Source: an uncultured Prevotella sp. (lineage in GTDB: Bacteria > Bacteroidota > Bacteroidia > Bacteroidales > Bacteroidaceae). Taken from it: a DNA stretch of 64,000 bases. Where the stretch lies: positions 4,048 through 68,047 of the forward strand of contig CAKQCV010000008.1 in assembly GCA_934217675.1 (NCBI GenBank). Direction: 5' to 3'. Shown here piece by piece: positions 1 through 10,819 of this stretch. Position 1 is the stretch's first letter, and each line of letters starts with the position of its first letter. The position numbers were made by a program, and so were the translations under genes. A model generated the notes under the pieces. The model saw only the letters and a program-made list of their open reading frames with translations. It did no database searches and had not been told where the DNA came from.

Positions 1-2534
1 CCACCACCGCCACCTTGTATCAATTTGGCAGCCTCACGGATTATCTTGCCTGCATTGAATGCATGATCACTCACGAGGTCATCGGTTGCCATAACTGTGA
101 GCAACGGTTTGTCTTCATGTTTGCTACCGATAACACAAAGCATATTCTCAGGCTGTGCAGCACGAAGTTTGAAAGCAAGATCCTTAGCTGCGTCCGGAGC
201 CAAAGGTAACACTGTTGCAATTACCTTAACACCGTTTACGTCGCGAGCCTGACCAAGCAAACGCTCTTTAGCACGTTCTACAGCTTCTGCCTGGAATTTC
301 TCTATGCTCTTCTTCATAACCTCATGCTCTTCGATATACTTGCCAATAACAGTCTGCAAATCTTTTGCATTGTGGAAGAGAGCCTTAATTGCTTTCATAC
401 CATCCTCAAGGTCATACATCATTTGCTCACACTCTGCTCCTGTTTTTGCCTCAATTCGGCGAATTCCAGCAGCAACGCTACTCTCTGATATTATCTTTAT
501 CATTCCTATGCGTCCTGTGCTCTTTGCATGAATACCACCACAGAACTCTACACTCGGACCAAATTGAACAACACGAACCTTGTCACCATATTTCTCACCG
601 AACAATGCGATGGCACCAAGTTTCTTTGCTTCCTCTATTGGCACGTCACGATGGTCTTGCAATGGAATGTCCTGACGAATCATGTCGTTTACAATACGCT
701 CCACCTTGCGAATTTCCTCATCGGTTACTTTCTGGAAGTGGGAGAAGTCAAAGCGCAGTGTATCAGGAGAAACGTATGAGCCCTTCTGCTCAACATGCTC
801 TCCAAGCACCTGCTTCAATGCATAGTCAAGCAAGTGGGTAGCTGTATGATTGGCAGCACTGGCATCACGCTTGTCTGTGTCAACACATGCCATAAAGTCT
901 GCCTCAACGTTCTTTGGCAGAGCTTTTACTATATGTATAGACTGGTTATTCTCGCGCTTTGTATCTATAACATTAATTGTTTCATCCTCGCTAACAAGTA
1001 CACCGGTGTCACCAACCTGTCCACCCATCTCGCCATAAAATGGAGTTTTGTCAAGAACAAGTTCATAATAAGAACTCTTCTTTTGAGTCACTTTACGGTA
1101 GCGTAGAATATGACACTCATATTCAGTGTAATCATAACCAACAAACTGCTGTTCGCCTGGGTGAACCTCAATCCAATCGCCATTCTCTACTGCTGCGGCA
1201 TTGCGAGCACGCTCTTTCTGCTTCTGCATCTCAACTTCAAACTGCTTTTCATCTACATTGATGCCACTCTCTCGACAGATAAGTTCTGTCAAATCAAGAG
1301 GGAAGCCATATGTATCAAACAAACGGAATGCCTGAGTTCCATCAAGCTCAGTCTTTCCTGCAGCCTTAACCTCTTCAATAGCATTATTCAGCATATTGAT
1401 ACCATTAGACAGAGTGCGGAGGAAAGACTCCTCCTCTTCTTTTATAACCTTAGTTATAAGTTCACGCTGGGCAGCAAGCTCAGGGAATGCACCTCCCATT
1501 TCATTAACGAGCACTGGAACAAGTTTATACAGGAAAGACTCTTTCTGATTCAAGAAAGTATAAGCATAGCGCACTGCACGACGAAGAATTCTACGTATAA
1601 CATAACCCGCCTTAGCATTACTTGGCAACTGTCCATCGGCAATAGAGAATGAAACAGCACGCAAATGGTCGGCAATTACACGCATTGCAACATCTACATC
1701 CTCTGTATCACCATATTTCAACCCTGAGAGATTGCAAATCTCTTTAATAATTGGTTGGAAGATGTCTGTATCATAGTTTGAATGTTTGCCCTGAAGAGCG
1801 CGAACAAGACGCTCAAAGCCCATACCTGTATCGATAACATGCATTGGCAGTGGTTCAAGCGAGCTGTCTGCCTTGCGGTTGAACTGCATAAACACAATAT
1901 TCCAAATCTCAATAACCTGTGGGTCATCTTTATTCACAAGCTCGCGTCCTGGAACTTTTGCCTTCTCCTCAGGAGTACGTGAATCAAGATGAATCTCAGA
2001 ACAAGGACCACAAGGACCTGTATCACCCATCTCCCAGAAATTGTCGTGTTTGTTTCCATTTATGATATGGTCAGCTGGAACATGCTTCAACCAATAACCT
2101 GCAGCCTCGTCATCTCTGTCAAGACCTTCTTCTTTAGAACCTTCAAAAACTGTTACATACAAATCTTTTGGATCAAGATGCAGCACATCAACTAAGTATT
2201 CCCATGCGTAGTCGATAGCGCCCTCCTTGAAATAGTCACCAAAACTCCAGTTGCCAAGCATCTCAAACATCGTATGGTGATATGTATCATGACCAACTTC
2301 CTCAAGGTCATTATGCTTACCGCTAACTCGCAGACACTTCTGCGTATCGGCTCGACGGCGCGGTTCTGGCTCTCTTGTGCCAAGGATTATATCCTTCCAT
2401 TGGTTCATACCTGCGTTAGTAAACATCAACGTCGGATCATCTTTGATGACCATCGGAGCTGATGGTACGATAACGTGTCCTTTCGACTCAAAGAACTTCT
2501 TAAATGAGTCGCGGATTTCATTTGCTGTCATCAT
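1..2534 (-). CDS. alaS: Alanine--tRNA ligase, C-terminus cut by window edge
   Basis: Charges tRNA-Ala with alanine in the cytoplasm. About 844 residues are visible, reading from base 2534 down to base 1 with no stop. The class II catalytic core is at the N-terminus, with [10 protein letters not shown] near residues 72-81. The editing domain zinc ligands HTATH (near residue 560) and CGGIH (near 665) are present. The chain ends in a run of glycines, the family's usual GGGGG segment shortly before the C-terminus, so only some 25-30 residues should be missing. Two adjacent ATG codons (2534 and 2531) could start it. A TAATTTTG -7 box on this strand at 2610-2617 gives a plausible promoter about 75 bp upstream. 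Identification is certain from the domain order. Confidence 0.97.
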   Translation of the reverse strand, partial: MMTANEIRDSFKKFFESKGHVIVPSAPMVIKDDPTLMFTNAGMNQWKDIILGTREPEPRRRADTQKCLRVSGKHNDLEEVGHDTYHHTMFEMLGNWSFGDYFKEGAIDYAWEYLVDVLHLDPKDLYVTVFEGSKEEGLDRDDEAAGYWLKHVPADHIINGNKHDNFWEMGDTGPCGPCSEIHLDSRTPEEKAKVPGRELVNKDDPQVIEIWNIVFMQFNRKADSSLEPLPMHVIDTGMGFERLVRALQGKHSNYDTDIFQPIIKEICNLSGLKYGDTEDVDVAMRVIADHLRAVSFSIADGQLPSNAKAGYVIRRILRRAVRYAYTFLNQKESFLYKLVPVLVNEMGGAFPELAAQRELITKVIKEEEESFLRTLSNGINMLNNAIEEVKAAGKTELDGTQAFRLFDTYGFPLDLTELICRESGINVDEKQFEVEMQKQKERARNAAAVENGDWIEVHPGEQQFVGYDYTEYECHILRYRKVTQKKSSYYELVLDKTPFYGEMGGQVGDTGVLVSEDETINVIDTKRENNQSIHIVKALPKNVEADFMACVDTDKRDASAANHTATHLLDYALKQVLGEHVEQKGSYVSPDTLRFDFSHFQKVTDEEIRKVERIVNDMIRQDIPLQDHRDVPIEEAKKLGAIALFGEKYGDKVRVVQFGPSVEFCGGIHAKSTGRIGMIKIISESSVAAGIRRIEAKTGAECEQMMYDLEDGMKAIKALFHNAKDLQTVIGKYIEEHEVMKKSIEKFQAEAVERAKERLLGQARDVNGVKVIATVLPLAPDAAKDLAFKLRAAQPENMLCVIGSKHEDKPLLTVMATDDLVSDHAFNAGKIIREAAKLIQGGGG

Positions 2535-2609
2535 TGTCTTTTGTATATTTATGTTTTATCTTTCTTTTGTTTTTTAGCGTATGTGCCACACGCTTTTATA
2601 ATTAGGTGG

Positions 2610-2641
2610 CAAAATTAAAAAAAATATGATAAACAGCCAAA
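2610..2641 (-). promoter_or_regulatory. Probable alaS promoter
   Basis: On the minus strand a -7 element TAATTTTG (2610-2617) follows a -33 element TTTG (2638-2641) with 20 bp between them. This matches the Bacteroidetes primary sigma factor consensus TTTG-N19-21-TAnnTTTG. It lies 76 bp upstream of the alaS start. Confidence 0.55.
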
Positions 2642-2850
2642 TTATTTCCATGTGTTATCCGTATATTTTGAGTTGTATTTTTAATTACAACATGAATCTT
2701 ATATAAGATACAGATAACAGCCCGTTGGCACATTTAGTCATTTTTTCACACTTCAGCTATAGTTTTTGATTTATCACTATATAACTTTCATTCATACAAA
2801 ATAAAATATTATTTACTCGCTAAATCAAATAATTGTATGTATCTTTGCAT

Positions 2851-2920
2851 AAGATAAGTTGCATATCAGCATAATATTCAAGCAAGCTTGGTATTCTGCA
2901 TCCGATTTGCATTATCTTTG
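2851..2920. repeat. Dispersed intergenic repeat, copy 1, carrying a -7 box
   Basis: A 70-bp element has imperfect inverted ends: AAGATAAGTTGCAT on the left and TTGCATTATCTTTG on the right. A second copy lies at 62126-62197 with the same ends and a diverged middle. The right end contains TATCTTTG (2913-2920), a match to the Bacteroidetes -7 box, 30 bp before the MerR gene, so the repeat probably supplies its promoter. The rest of the 415-bp gap (2535-2850) is A+T-rich and holds the alaS promoter; nothing else was recognised there. Confidence 0.6.
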
Positions 2921-2949
2921 CCAAAAAATTAATATGAACAAGAAAGAAT

Positions 2950-3297
2950 ATGGCATTAAATAAAGATAAAAACCTAAAGCTGTACTACTCTATAAAGGAG
3001 GTTGCCCAAATGCTAAACGTTTCTGAAAGCATGCTACGCTTTTGGGAAAAGGAAATTCCTATGATTAAACCTAAAACCACAGGAAACAATATTAGGCAAT
3101 ATACAGAAGAGGATATTGAAAACATCCGACTGGTTTACAACCTCGTGAAAGTGCGCGGATTCAAACTTGCTGCTGCACGCAAGATGCTAAAAGAAAACAA
3201 AAAGTCTGTGGACAGCAATGCCAAGGTAATGGAGTTGCTTATAAATCTTCGAGACGAGTTACAGGAGATGAAAAAGCAATTTGACTATCTAACATAA
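2950..3297 (+). CDS. MerR-family transcriptional regulator
   Basis: A small cytoplasmic DNA-binding protein of 115 residues. Residues 10-80 form a MerR winged helix: the helix-turn-helix YSIKEVAQMLNVSESMLRFW is followed by the wing and a RGFKLAAARKML helix. The C-terminus (85-115) is a short predicted coiled coil for dimerisation. No cysteine effector-binding domain follows, so it is a minimal MerR protein of the kind common in Bacteroidetes and its signal cannot be told. The start at 2950 is chosen because the earlier ATG at 2934 runs out of frame into a stop after nine codons. A -7 box inside the repeat at 2851-2920 lies just upstream, and a 64-bp gap separates it from the downstream flippase-like gene on the same strand. 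Confidence 0.88.
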   Translation: MALNKDKNLKLYYSIKEVAQMLNVSESMLRFWEKEIPMIKPKTTGNNIRQYTEEDIENIRLVYNLVKVRGFKLAAARKMLKENKKSVDSNAKVMELLINLRDELQEMKKQFDYLT

Positions 3298-3361
3298 AAA
3301 GTTAAATCACACAATCAAGATATACATTGCATTTTTCCATACGGATAACGAGAAGAATAAA

Positions 3362-4405
3362 GTGAAAACAAAAAATATAGTAAATACCGCTATAAGATTC
3401 TTGTTGCCAATATTACTTGGCGGCATTATTCTTTATTGGATGTATCGTGACTTCGACTTTAAGCGCATCGAATATGTCATGATGCATGATATGGATTGGA
3501 CTTGGATGATATTGTCATTGCCATTCGGTATTACGGCGCAAATATTCAGAGGAATAAGATGGAGACAGACTTTGGAACCAATAGGTGAAAAGCCAAGGCT
3601 GCAAACTTGTGTAAATTCAATATTCTTATCCTATGCTGCAAGTCTTGTAATACCAAGAATTGGAGAATTCACCAGATGCGGTGTATTAAGTAAATATGAT
3701 AAAGTATCATTTCCAAAAGCTCTCGGCACAGTGGTCACAGAAAGAGCTATAGATACTCTGCTCGTAATAGCAATAACAGGGGCAACACTTCTTGCACAGA
3801 TGAAGATATTCAACAGATTCTTCGTCAGTACAGGAACCAATATGGACTATATTCTGAAAAGTTTTTCCGTCACAGGATATGCTGTAACTGCAATATGCGG
3901 AATAGCAATTCTTACACTATTGCATTTCTTATTAAAGAGATTGGCGTTCTATGATAAAGTGAAAACTACTCTCAGTGGAATTTGGCAAGGCATGATGTCA
4001 TTGAAAAGCGTGAAAAACATTCCACTTTTCGTTTTACTGACTATTGGAATATGGGGCAGTTATTTTCTGCATTATTATCTCACTTTCTTTTGCTTTGAAT
4101 TCACATCTGGACTTGGACTGATGTGTGGACTTGCAACATTTGTAGTGGGAAGTATCGCTGTTATCGTGCCAACACCAAATGGTGCAGGACCATGGCATTT
4201 TGCCGTAAAGACAATGATGCTACTATATGGAACTACAGCAATTAACGGCAAGCAAATAACTGCCGATGAGGCTCTGTCGTTTGTATTGATTGTACATACT
4301 ATACAGACTATGCTCGTAATACTATTGGGAGTATGGGCTTTGAGTGTACAACCAAAGGCATTGACTGAAAGGCATGATTTTCTTTCCACACCACATGTAG
4401 ACTGA
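3362..4405 (+). CDS. Flippase-like integral membrane protein (UPF0104/LPG synthase TM family)
   Basis: A polytopic inner-membrane protein of 347 residues with about eight hydrophobic segments. It belongs to the lysylphosphatidylglycerol synthase transmembrane-region family (COG0392). Family features visible are FRGIRWRQTL near residue 60, SYAASLVIPRIGEFTRCGVL near 85-105, a TERAIDTLL segment near 125, and PTPNGAGPWHF near 265-275. The catalytic aminoacyl transferase domain of full MprF proteins is absent, so a lipid transport role is the family expectation and the substrate is unknown. It starts with GTG at 3362. The gap to pepD (4406-4611) holds no gene and no clear hairpin with a T-run. Confidence 0.85.
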   Translation: MKTKNIVNTAIRFLLPILLGGIILYWMYRDFDFKRIEYVMMHDMDWTWMILSLPFGITAQIFRGIRWRQTLEPIGEKPRLQTCVNSIFLSYAASLVIPRIGEFTRCGVLSKYDKVSFPKALGTVVTERAIDTLLVIAITGATLLAQMKIFNRFFVSTGTNMDYILKSFSVTGYAVTAICGIAILTLLHFLLKRLAFYDKVKTTLSGIWQGMMSLKSVKNIPLFVLLTIGIWGSYFLHYYLTFFCFEFTSGLGLMCGLATFVVGSIAVIVPTPNGAGPWHFAVKTMMLLYGTTAINGKQITADEALSFVLIVHTIQTMLVILLGVWALSVQPKALTERHDFLSTPHVD

Positions 4406-4611
4406 TTTCACTTCACTACATTCCATGGAGCTGCAGAGAATCATACTATATAAGACAATAAATATGAATAAATAGGATATTAACAACACCGCTTTTTCCA
4501 CAAAGCAAATTGTGCAGTTGCATACCTCTCAATTCCTTTTCTATATGAAGGACAAGCGGTAGAATTTGTATGGTTAGCTTTAATCTGGTAAAAGCTTAAA
4601 AAGAAAATACT

Positions 4612-6069
4612 ATGAGTGAAATCAGAAATCTGAAGCCAGAGGCTCTCTGGAGAAATTTCGATGAGCTGACACAAGTGCCACGCCCATCTGGTCATTTAGA
4701 GAAAGTGCAGGAGTTCCTACTTGAATTTGCAAAACAAGTAGGTGTAGAGGCTTTTAAAGATCCTGCCGGGAACATCGTAATGCGCAAAACAGCCACTCCA
4801 GGTATGGAAAACCGCAAAACAACCATAATGCAAGCCCACATGGATATGGTACCACAAAAAGATCCTAAGAGCACTCACAACTTTGAGACAGATCCTATAC
4901 AAACATGGATTGACGGTGAGTGGGTGAAAGCGAAAGGTACTACTCTCGGCGCTGATGACGGTATAGGTGTGGCTGCTATAATGGCTGTCATGGAAGACAA
5001 AACACTGAAACACGGTCCACTGGAAGCTCTTATCACTGCTGATGAGGAAACTGGAATGTATGGTGCAAATGATCTTCCGGAAGGCGAACTGACTGGCGAA
5101 ATTTTGCTTAATCTTGATACGGAAGACGAGGGACAACTTATAATCGGTAGTGCAGGTGGTGTTGATATCACAGCAACTCTTGATTATAAAGAGGTTGAAA
5201 CAGACAAAGAAGACATCGCTGTGGCTGTTACCGTTAAGGGACTGAAAGGCGGACACTCTGGTTTGGAAATTGGTTTGGGTAGAGGAAATGCAAACAAGAT
5301 GTTGGTTCGCATAGTTCGCGAAGCTATCAGCGATGATGACGCTCGCCTTGCATCATGGCATGGTGGAAACATGCGCAATGCCATTCCTTTTGAAGCAACT
5401 GCTGTTCTTACTATACCTAAAGAAAACAAAGAAGACTTCCTCGCTCTCGCTGCCGATTACAAAGAGGATTTCAACAATGAATTTAAAGGTATTGAGAATG
5501 AAATAGACGTTATAGTAGAAGATGTTGAACTACCTGCAACTGAAGTTCCTCAAGAAATTCAAGATAACTTGGTTGATGCTATATATGCTGCCCACAATGG
5601 TGTGTGGCGTTATATTCCTTCAATTCCGAATATCGTGGAAACCTCTTCTAACCTTGCCATTGTAGATATCGATGGAGGTAAAGCTGCTGTGAAGATCCTT
5701 GCACGTAGCTCAAGCGAAAGCGTGAAAGCTGAAATAGGCACATCACTTGCAAGTTGCTTTAGCATGGCTGGAATGAAGGTTGAATTCAGTGGTGAATATG
5801 GTGGTTGGGATCCAAACCCAGACAGCGAACTTATAAAAGAGATGCGCCGTATATACAATGAACTGTTTGGCAACGAACCAACTGTTGAAGTTGTTCATGC
5901 CGGACTTGAGTGCAGCATTATCTTGAGCAAATATCCTGGTTTGGACATTTGTTCATTCGGTCCGACACTACGTTCGCCACACACTCCTAACGAACGTTGT
6001 TTGTGGGCAACAGTTCCTAAGTTTTGGGATTTGCTCGTAAGAACTCTTGAGGAAATACCGACAAAATAA
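4612..6069 (+). CDS. pepD: Aminoacyl-histidine dipeptidase (M20 family)
   Basis: A cytosolic zinc dipeptidase that cleaves Xaa-His and other dipeptides. At 485 residues it has the full family length. The di-zinc site is intact: AHMDMV (His76, Asp78), GADDGIG (Asp115), ADEETG (Glu145 as general base, Glu146 as ligand) and NLDTEDEG near residue 165. The central lid domain (about 205-390) and the return to the catalytic domain with ECSIILSKYPGLD near 430 are present. It is transcribed alone. A bidirectional terminator at 6091-6137 separates it from the convergent EamA gene. Confidence 0.95.
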   Translation: MSEIRNLKPEALWRNFDELTQVPRPSGHLEKVQEFLLEFAKQVGVEAFKDPAGNIVMRKTATPGMENRKTTIMQAHMDMVPQKDPKSTHNFETDPIQTWIDGEWVKAKGTTLGADDGIGVAAIMAVMEDKTLKHGPLEALITADEETGMYGANDLPEGELTGEILLNLDTEDEGQLIIGSAGGVDITATLDYKEVETDKEDIAVAVTVKGLKGGHSGLEIGLGRGNANKMLVRIVREAISDDDARLASWHGGNMRNAIPFEATAVLTIPKENKEDFLALAADYKEDFNNEFKGIENEIDVIVEDVELPATEVPQEIQDNLVDAIYAAHNGVWRYIPSIPNIVETSSNLAIVDIDGGKAAVKILARSSSESVKAEIGTSLASCFSMAGMKVEFSGEYGGWDPNPDSELIKEMRRIYNELFGNEPTVEVVHAGLECSIILSKYPGLDICSFGPTLRSPHTPNERCLWATVPKFWDLLVRTLEEIPTK

Positions 6070-6090
6070 TGATTTAATTATCTGCATATA

Positions 6091-6137
6091 AAAAAACTTC
6101 ACCTTCATAATGCATAGCATTGAAGGTGAAGTTTTTT
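6091..6137. terminator. Bidirectional terminator between pepD and the EamA gene
   Basis: A perfect 17-bp inverted repeat (6091-6107 pairing with 6121-6137) surrounds a 13-nt loop. The stem starts with a run of A and ends with a run of T, so it would give a T-tract in either direction. It lies between two convergent genes. Confidence 0.9.
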
Positions 6138-6153
6138 AATTAAAAGCATATTA

Positions 6154-7098
6154 TTATTTCCATCTCCACTTTTTCTTTACTTTCATACCTAATCTTGACA
6201 GCACGTAGGTGATATGTTGAGTTGGTAATGTCTTACCTACTACAATAAGTATCACTGCCACTAAAATAAGCAAGCAACCTATTGCAAGGCGCATTGTAAA
6301 AGCTTCTCCAAAAATAAATATGCCTATGCAGACCGCCGTTATAGGCTCCAAGGCTCCCATTACGGCTGTTGATGTAGAACCAACATTATGTACAGCAATA
6401 ACCATAAGAATAAGTGAAATTACCGTTGGAAATACAGCAAGAAGCATTGCGTACATAAATCCATGGAGAGAAGTCAGAGGTTGCAGTTCTGCATTTTTAC
6501 CAATGAGAGAATAACCCAAAATAAAGATTGTTCCGATGAAAAGTACATAGAACGTGAGTTTTACTGATGACATTCTCAAAGCAGACTTATTTACTATAAT
6601 TATGTATATGGCATAAGTCAACGATGATATTATTACGAGTAAAACACCTACTGTAGACAATGTCGCACCATTACCGCCTTTATACAGCAAACTTATTCCA
6701 CTCAAAGCCAAAGCTATAGATATAACAGTAACAGCTGTGACCTTTTCTTTGAAAAACACAGCCATAATAACCGCCACCATCACAGGATATACAAACAAAA
6801 TTGTTGAAGCGATACCTGCATCCATAAAATTGAAACTTAAATAAAGAGCCAAAGATGAACCAGCCATAAGAACTCCAAGTGTAGCAAGCACAGTCAATTC
6901 ATATCGCGTAACCTTAAACGATTTCTTCTCAACAAGCATAATTATAGCAAGTAAAGCTGTTGCAAAAAAATATCTATAAAATATAACAGAATTGGCATTA
7001 AGTCCATCTTGATAAAGATTAAGTGCTCCTAATGGATTCGTTCCATAGCTCACGGCCGCCAATATGCCACATATTGTTCCTTTTAATTTTGAATTCAT
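6154..7098 (-). CDS. EamA-family (DMT) transporter
   Basis: An inner-membrane transporter of the drug/metabolite superfamily, 314 residues, with ten hydrophobic segments arranged as two five-helix EamA repeats (about 5-140 and 150-285). A short basic C-terminal tail ends in KVKKKWRWK. The substrate cannot be read from the sequence; relatives export amino acids or metabolites. Its ATG overlaps the TAA of the upstream antiporter by one base (at 7098), which suggests translational coupling within a pepT-antiporter-EamA operon. The terminator at 6091-6137 closes this operon. Confidence 0.9.
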   Translation of the reverse strand: MNSKLKGTICGILAAVSYGTNPLGALNLYQDGLNANSVIFYRYFFATALLAIIMLVEKKSFKVTRYELTVLATLGVLMAGSSLALYLSFNFMDAGIASTILFVYPVMVAVIMAVFFKEKVTAVTVISIALALSGISLLYKGGNGATLSTVGVLLVIISSLTYAIYIIIVNKSALRMSSVKLTFYVLFIGTIFILGYSLIGKNAELQPLTSLHGFMYAMLLAVFPTVISLILMVIAVHNVGSTSTAVMGALEPITAVCIGIFIFGEAFTMRLAIGCLLILVAVILIVVGKTLPTQHITYVLSRLGMKVKKKWRWK

Positions 7099-9359
7099 TA
7101 TTTTTTATATATATTAGCATTCATCAAATTCACGAGATTTTCATTTTCTCCAACTACCCATATTATGTCACCTTTTTCAAAACGGTGGTCAGGAGTTATC
7201 ATGGAAAGTGTTTCTTCGCCTTCCTCCATTCCAACTACCATACATTCAAACTTGTCGCGGATGCCACTTTCAGAAAGAGTTTTTCCAAAGAAATTCCCCT
7301 TAGGACTAATTACAATCTGACGTAATTTCATCTCTCTCTTTTCTATATCTGGATCCTCTGGATAAAGATTATCACGCAACGAATTACTAAATGCAGTCAA
7401 CTGTTCATCACTACCTATTGCCTGAATTTTGTCACCAGGAAAAACACGGTTGTCACCATTAGGAATATTTATCCTCTGCCTGCCTCTTAGAATACTACTC
7501 ACATTTATTCCAAATTTCTTTCTCAACTGTAATTCTGCCAATGTCTTTCCAGCCCACAAAGAACCTTCAGGCATTTCAAAGTCTGAAATATGAATATCCC
7601 GATCAAGCAAATGCCCTTCATACAATGGGCGTTTATGCCCATAGACCTGTGCCTCAATGTCTTTTGAACGGAGATTCTGCATAAATAATCTCTCCATACG
7701 AATGCTACGTTTTTTAAGATGCCGGGAGAGTATCATCAGTGTAACCACCACAACGGCAATGACAATCATCAAGGCATTAGTGAAACGAGTAAGATAATTG
7801 CATATATAGAATATAAATCCCATTGCTATAATAAAGCGAACAATTATTGTAAAGATAAGTGACGCACGGTTCATCTTGTTCTCGCGCCACAATTTTTTGA
7901 ACTCTTCACTATGATTCTTTTTCATCACCATAGCACGCAAAAAAGGTGATATCAATGATACTGTTATCAGTCCACATGCAGCATTTGCCCACCAATGAGG
8001 CAACATCTGTCGCAATGGAAGCAATACAAACGTGAACATTAAAGCTATCACCGCCACCGACAGAATAGAATATATAATCGTGATACGCAACAGTTGCATT
8101 ATCAAGCTATGCCAGTTGCCTTGTGGAGCCGAAGACGGATGGCTCAAAGCAAAATCATTTAGCATGTGTATAATATTCTTTGGCAAATGTCTCTCCAAAC
8201 GGTTATATGCAGGGATAGATAGACGTATCATATATGGTGTAAGAAATGTAGTTATTACAGACACAGCCACAACTACAGGATAAAGGAAATCACCAATAAC
8301 ACCGAGCGAAAGTCCAAGCGAAGCAATAATAAACGAAAATTCTCCTATTTGTGCCATCGAAAATCCGCACTGCATTGCCGACTTTAACGACTGTCCACTA
8401 ATTAGAAATCCCAAAGAGCCAAACAAAGACTGCCCTATAAGTATTGTCATTACGAGTACAAGAATCGGTATGCTGTATTCTACCAATATCTTTGGGTCAA
8501 CAAGCATACCCACAGAAACAAAGAATACTGCTCCAAACAAGTTTTTTACAGGTTCTACAAGTTTTATAATTTTCTCAGCCTCAACAGTTTCTGCAAGTAT
8601 AGACCCCATAACAAAAGCTCCGAAAGCACTACTAAAACCCACCTTTGTTGATATTACAGCCATAGCACAACAAAGTCCAAGTGACAAAATCAACAATGTT
8701 TCACTATTGATAAGTTTACGCGACGAACGCAAAAGCCACGGTATGGCGAATATACCCACCACAAACCATAAAATGAGGAAAAAACCGATACGCAACACAC
8801 TACCAAGCATTTGCCCGCCACTGAAGTTGGCACCTGTTGCTATTGCTGACAACATAACCATCATAACAATGGCAAGCATATCCTCAAGAATAAGCACACT
8901 CATCACCATACTTGCAAAACGTTGCTGTCGTAAGCCAAGGTCATCGAATGCCTTATAAATAATAGTAGTAGAACTCATAGCAAGCATTCCACCAAGAAAT
9001 ATGCAATCCATGTGCCCCCAACCAAAAGCATGCCCTACAATCATTCCCAACACCATCATGCAAAACACAATGGCACATGTGGCAATAATTGGTGAAGAAC
9101 CCATTTTAACAATTTTCTTGAAAGAAAAATCAAGTCCAAGCGAAAACAACAGAAACATTACTCCTATATCTGCCCAAGTATGAATATCGGCAATGTCTAC
9201 AACAGACATAATGTAAGGCATGTTTGGACTCACTAAAAAACCAGCAACCACATATCCAAGGACAAGTGGTTGCTTTAATCTTTTAAAAAGGATTGTCACT
9301 ATCCCCGCCACAACGAGGATAAGTGCCAAATCCGTTATAAGGTGAGGAAGTTCACTCAT
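7098..9359 (-). CDS. Kef/CPA2-type cation:proton antiporter with C-terminal TrkA-C domains
   Basis: An inner-membrane monovalent cation/proton antiporter of 753 residues. Residues 1-390 form the Na+/H+ exchanger domain, with GYVVAGFLVSP near residue 35 and the LFSLGLDFSF segment near residue 75. Further membrane segments follow at about 410-550. The C-terminal cytoplasmic part holds two TrkA-C (RCK_C) modules, near 575-650 (AELQLRKKFGINVSSI) and 670-750 (SESGIRDKFECMVVG), which usually gate transport in response to ligands. There is no TrkA-N nucleotide-binding domain. It lies 9 bp after pepT and overlaps the EamA start by one base. The ion (K+ or Na+) is not determined by the sequence. Confidence 0.92.
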   Translation of the reverse strand: MSELPHLITDLALILVVAGIVTILFKRLKQPLVLGYVVAGFLVSPNMPYIMSVVDIADIHTWADIGVMFLLFSLGLDFSFKKIVKMGSSPIIATCAIVFCMMVLGMIVGHAFGWGHMDCIFLGGMLAMSSTTIIYKAFDDLGLRQQRFASMVMSVLILEDMLAIVMMVMLSAIATGANFSGGQMLGSVLRIGFFLILWFVVGIFAIPWLLRSSRKLINSETLLILSLGLCCAMAVISTKVGFSSAFGAFVMGSILAETVEAEKIIKLVEPVKNLFGAVFFVSVGMLVDPKILVEYSIPILVLVMTILIGQSLFGSLGFLISGQSLKSAMQCGFSMAQIGEFSFIIASLGLSLGVIGDFLYPVVVAVSVITTFLTPYMIRLSIPAYNRLERHLPKNIIHMLNDFALSHPSSAPQGNWHSLIMQLLRITIIYSILSVAVIALMFTFVLLPLRQMLPHWWANAACGLITVSLISPFLRAMVMKKNHSEEFKKLWRENKMNRASLIFTIIVRFIIAMGFIFYICNYLTRFTNALMIVIAVVVVTLMILSRHLKKRSIRMERLFMQNLRSKDIEAQVYGHKRPLYEGHLLDRDIHISDFEMPEGSLWAGKTLAELQLRKKFGINVSSILRGRQRINIPNGDNRVFPGDKIQAIGSDEQLTAFSNSLRDNLYPEDPDIEKREMKLRQIVISPKGNFFGKTLSESGIRDKFECMVVGMEEGEETLSMITPDHRFEKGDIIWVVGENENLVNLMNANIYKK

Positions 9360-9368
9360 ATTTTATCT

Positions 9369-10592
9369 TCAATCGTTAAATGCAGCGGTAATCTCACAAA
9401 TCTTTACTACAACCTGCATAGCTTTCTCCATTACTTGAATGCTGACGAATTCATATGGTCCATGGAAATTTACACCACCAGCAAAAATATTCGGACATGG
9501 AAGTCCTTTAAATGAAAGCTGCGCACCGTCGGTTCCGCCACGAATAGGTTCTACCTTTGGTGGAACACCACATGTTTCCATTGCTTTCAGCACAATGTCA
9601 ATTACATGCATATTCGGGTCTATCTTTTCCTTCATGTTGTAATATTGATCGTTAACGACAATGTCTACCGTTCCCTCTCCATATTTTTCGTTCATCTTTT
9701 TTGCAATAGAAATGATAAAGCGTTTACGCTCCTCAAACAATTTACGGTCATGGTCGCGTATGATATAAGACAATTTAGCATGCTCTATATTGCTTTCTAT
9801 TCCAAGGAGATGATAGAAGCCCTCATAGCCTTCTGTTGTTTCCGGTGTTTCGTTAGCTGGCAGCATCCCGACAAACTCTGCAGCAAGCATATTTGCGTTT
9901 ATCATCTTGCCTTTTGCATATCCAGGATGCACACTCACACCTTTAATGTTCACCTTTGCTGAAGCTGCATTAAAATTCTCATACTCTAAATCGCCAAGAT
10001 CTCCACCATCCATAGTATATGCCCACTGACAACCGAATTTCCCAACATCAAAATGATGTGCTCCCATGCCAATTTCCTCATCCGGATTAAATCCCATGCG
10101 AATATCACCATGCTCTATCTCATCATGATCACGAAGCCAGCACATAGCCTGTACAATCTCAGCTATACCAGCCTTATCGTCAGCTCCAAGTAAAGTATGT
10201 CCATCAGTCACAATAAGGTCTTCGCCTTTATGTGCAAGCAATTCAGGAAATTTCTTCGGTGATGAAACAATTCCGTCAGAAAGGATTATGTCACCACCAT
10301 CATAATTTTTCACAATTCGCGGTTTTATATCTTTTCCACTACAATCAGGTGATGTATCATAATGACTGATGAATCCTATAGTTGGAATAATTTTTTTTGT
10401 ATTTGCTTTCAATGTGGCATAAATATAGCCCATATCATCCATTTCTACATCACTGAAGCCTTCAGCCTCTAATTCATCACGCAGATACTTTGCAAATATA
10501 AGTTGCTTACTTGTGCTCGGCACTGTCTGGCTTTCTTCAGCCGACTGTGTGTCGAACTTCACATAGTTTAGAAATCTTTCTGTTATGTTCAT
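9369..10592 (-). CDS. pepT: Peptidase T (tripeptidase, M20B)
   Basis: A cytosolic zinc aminotripeptidase removing N-terminal residues from tripeptides. At 407 residues it is full length. The metal and catalytic residues are HYDTSPD (His77, Asp79), GADDKAG (Asp138), NPDEEIG (Glu172 and Glu173) and a late [10 protein letters not shown] segment near residue 355. It is the first gene of an apparent operon with the antiporter (9-bp gap) and EamA transporter. A TAAATTTG -7 box at 10664-10671 on this strand with a CTTG -33 about 20 bp further up is a likely promoter. Confidence 0.95.
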   Translation of the reverse strand: MNITERFLNYVKFDTQSAEESQTVPSTSKQLIFAKYLRDELEAEGFSDVEMDDMGYIYATLKANTKKIIPTIGFISHYDTSPDCSGKDIKPRIVKNYDGGDIILSDGIVSSPKKFPELLAHKGEDLIVTDGHTLLGADDKAGIAEIVQAMCWLRDHDEIEHGDIRMGFNPDEEIGMGAHHFDVGKFGCQWAYTMDGGDLGDLEYENFNAASAKVNIKGVSVHPGYAKGKMINANMLAAEFVGMLPANETPETTEGYEGFYHLLGIESNIEHAKLSYIIRDHDRKLFEERKRFIISIAKKMNEKYGEGTVDIVVNDQYYNMKEKIDPNMHVIDIVLKAMETCGVPPKVEPIRGGTDGAQLSFKGLPCPNIFAGGVNFHGPYEFVSIQVMEKAMQVVVKICEITAAFND

Positions 10593-10663
10593 GTCCTAAA
10601 AAGAATTGTTTGTTAAAATCTCAATGTATGAATACATACTTTATCAAATCTCCATACAATTAG

Positions 10664-10695
10664 CAAATTTATAAATGAATTTCGATATAGACAAG
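10664..10695 (-). promoter_or_regulatory. Probable pepT operon promoter
   Basis: On the minus strand TAAATTTG (10664-10671) fits the -7 consensus, with CTTG (10692-10695) at the -33 position 20 bp upstream. It lies 72 bp before the pepT start. Confidence 0.4.
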
Positions 10696-10757
10696 AATTT
10701 AAGATAAAATTAAGAATAATATTATCAAATGCAGCAAGACTGCATACAATAAAAATA

Positions 10758-10784
10758 CCCCAAACCACAAATTGCAGTTTGGGG
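10758..10784 (-). terminator. Terminator of the triple-repeat protein gene
   Basis: CCCCAAAC (10758-10765) pairs with GTTTGGGG (10777-10784). Read on the minus strand, the stem is followed by a T-rich stretch, 36 bp after the stop codon at 10820. Confidence 0.8.
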
Positions 10785-10819
10785 CATTTCAATACTTTTC
10801 AATTCAAGATGCAAGGCTA

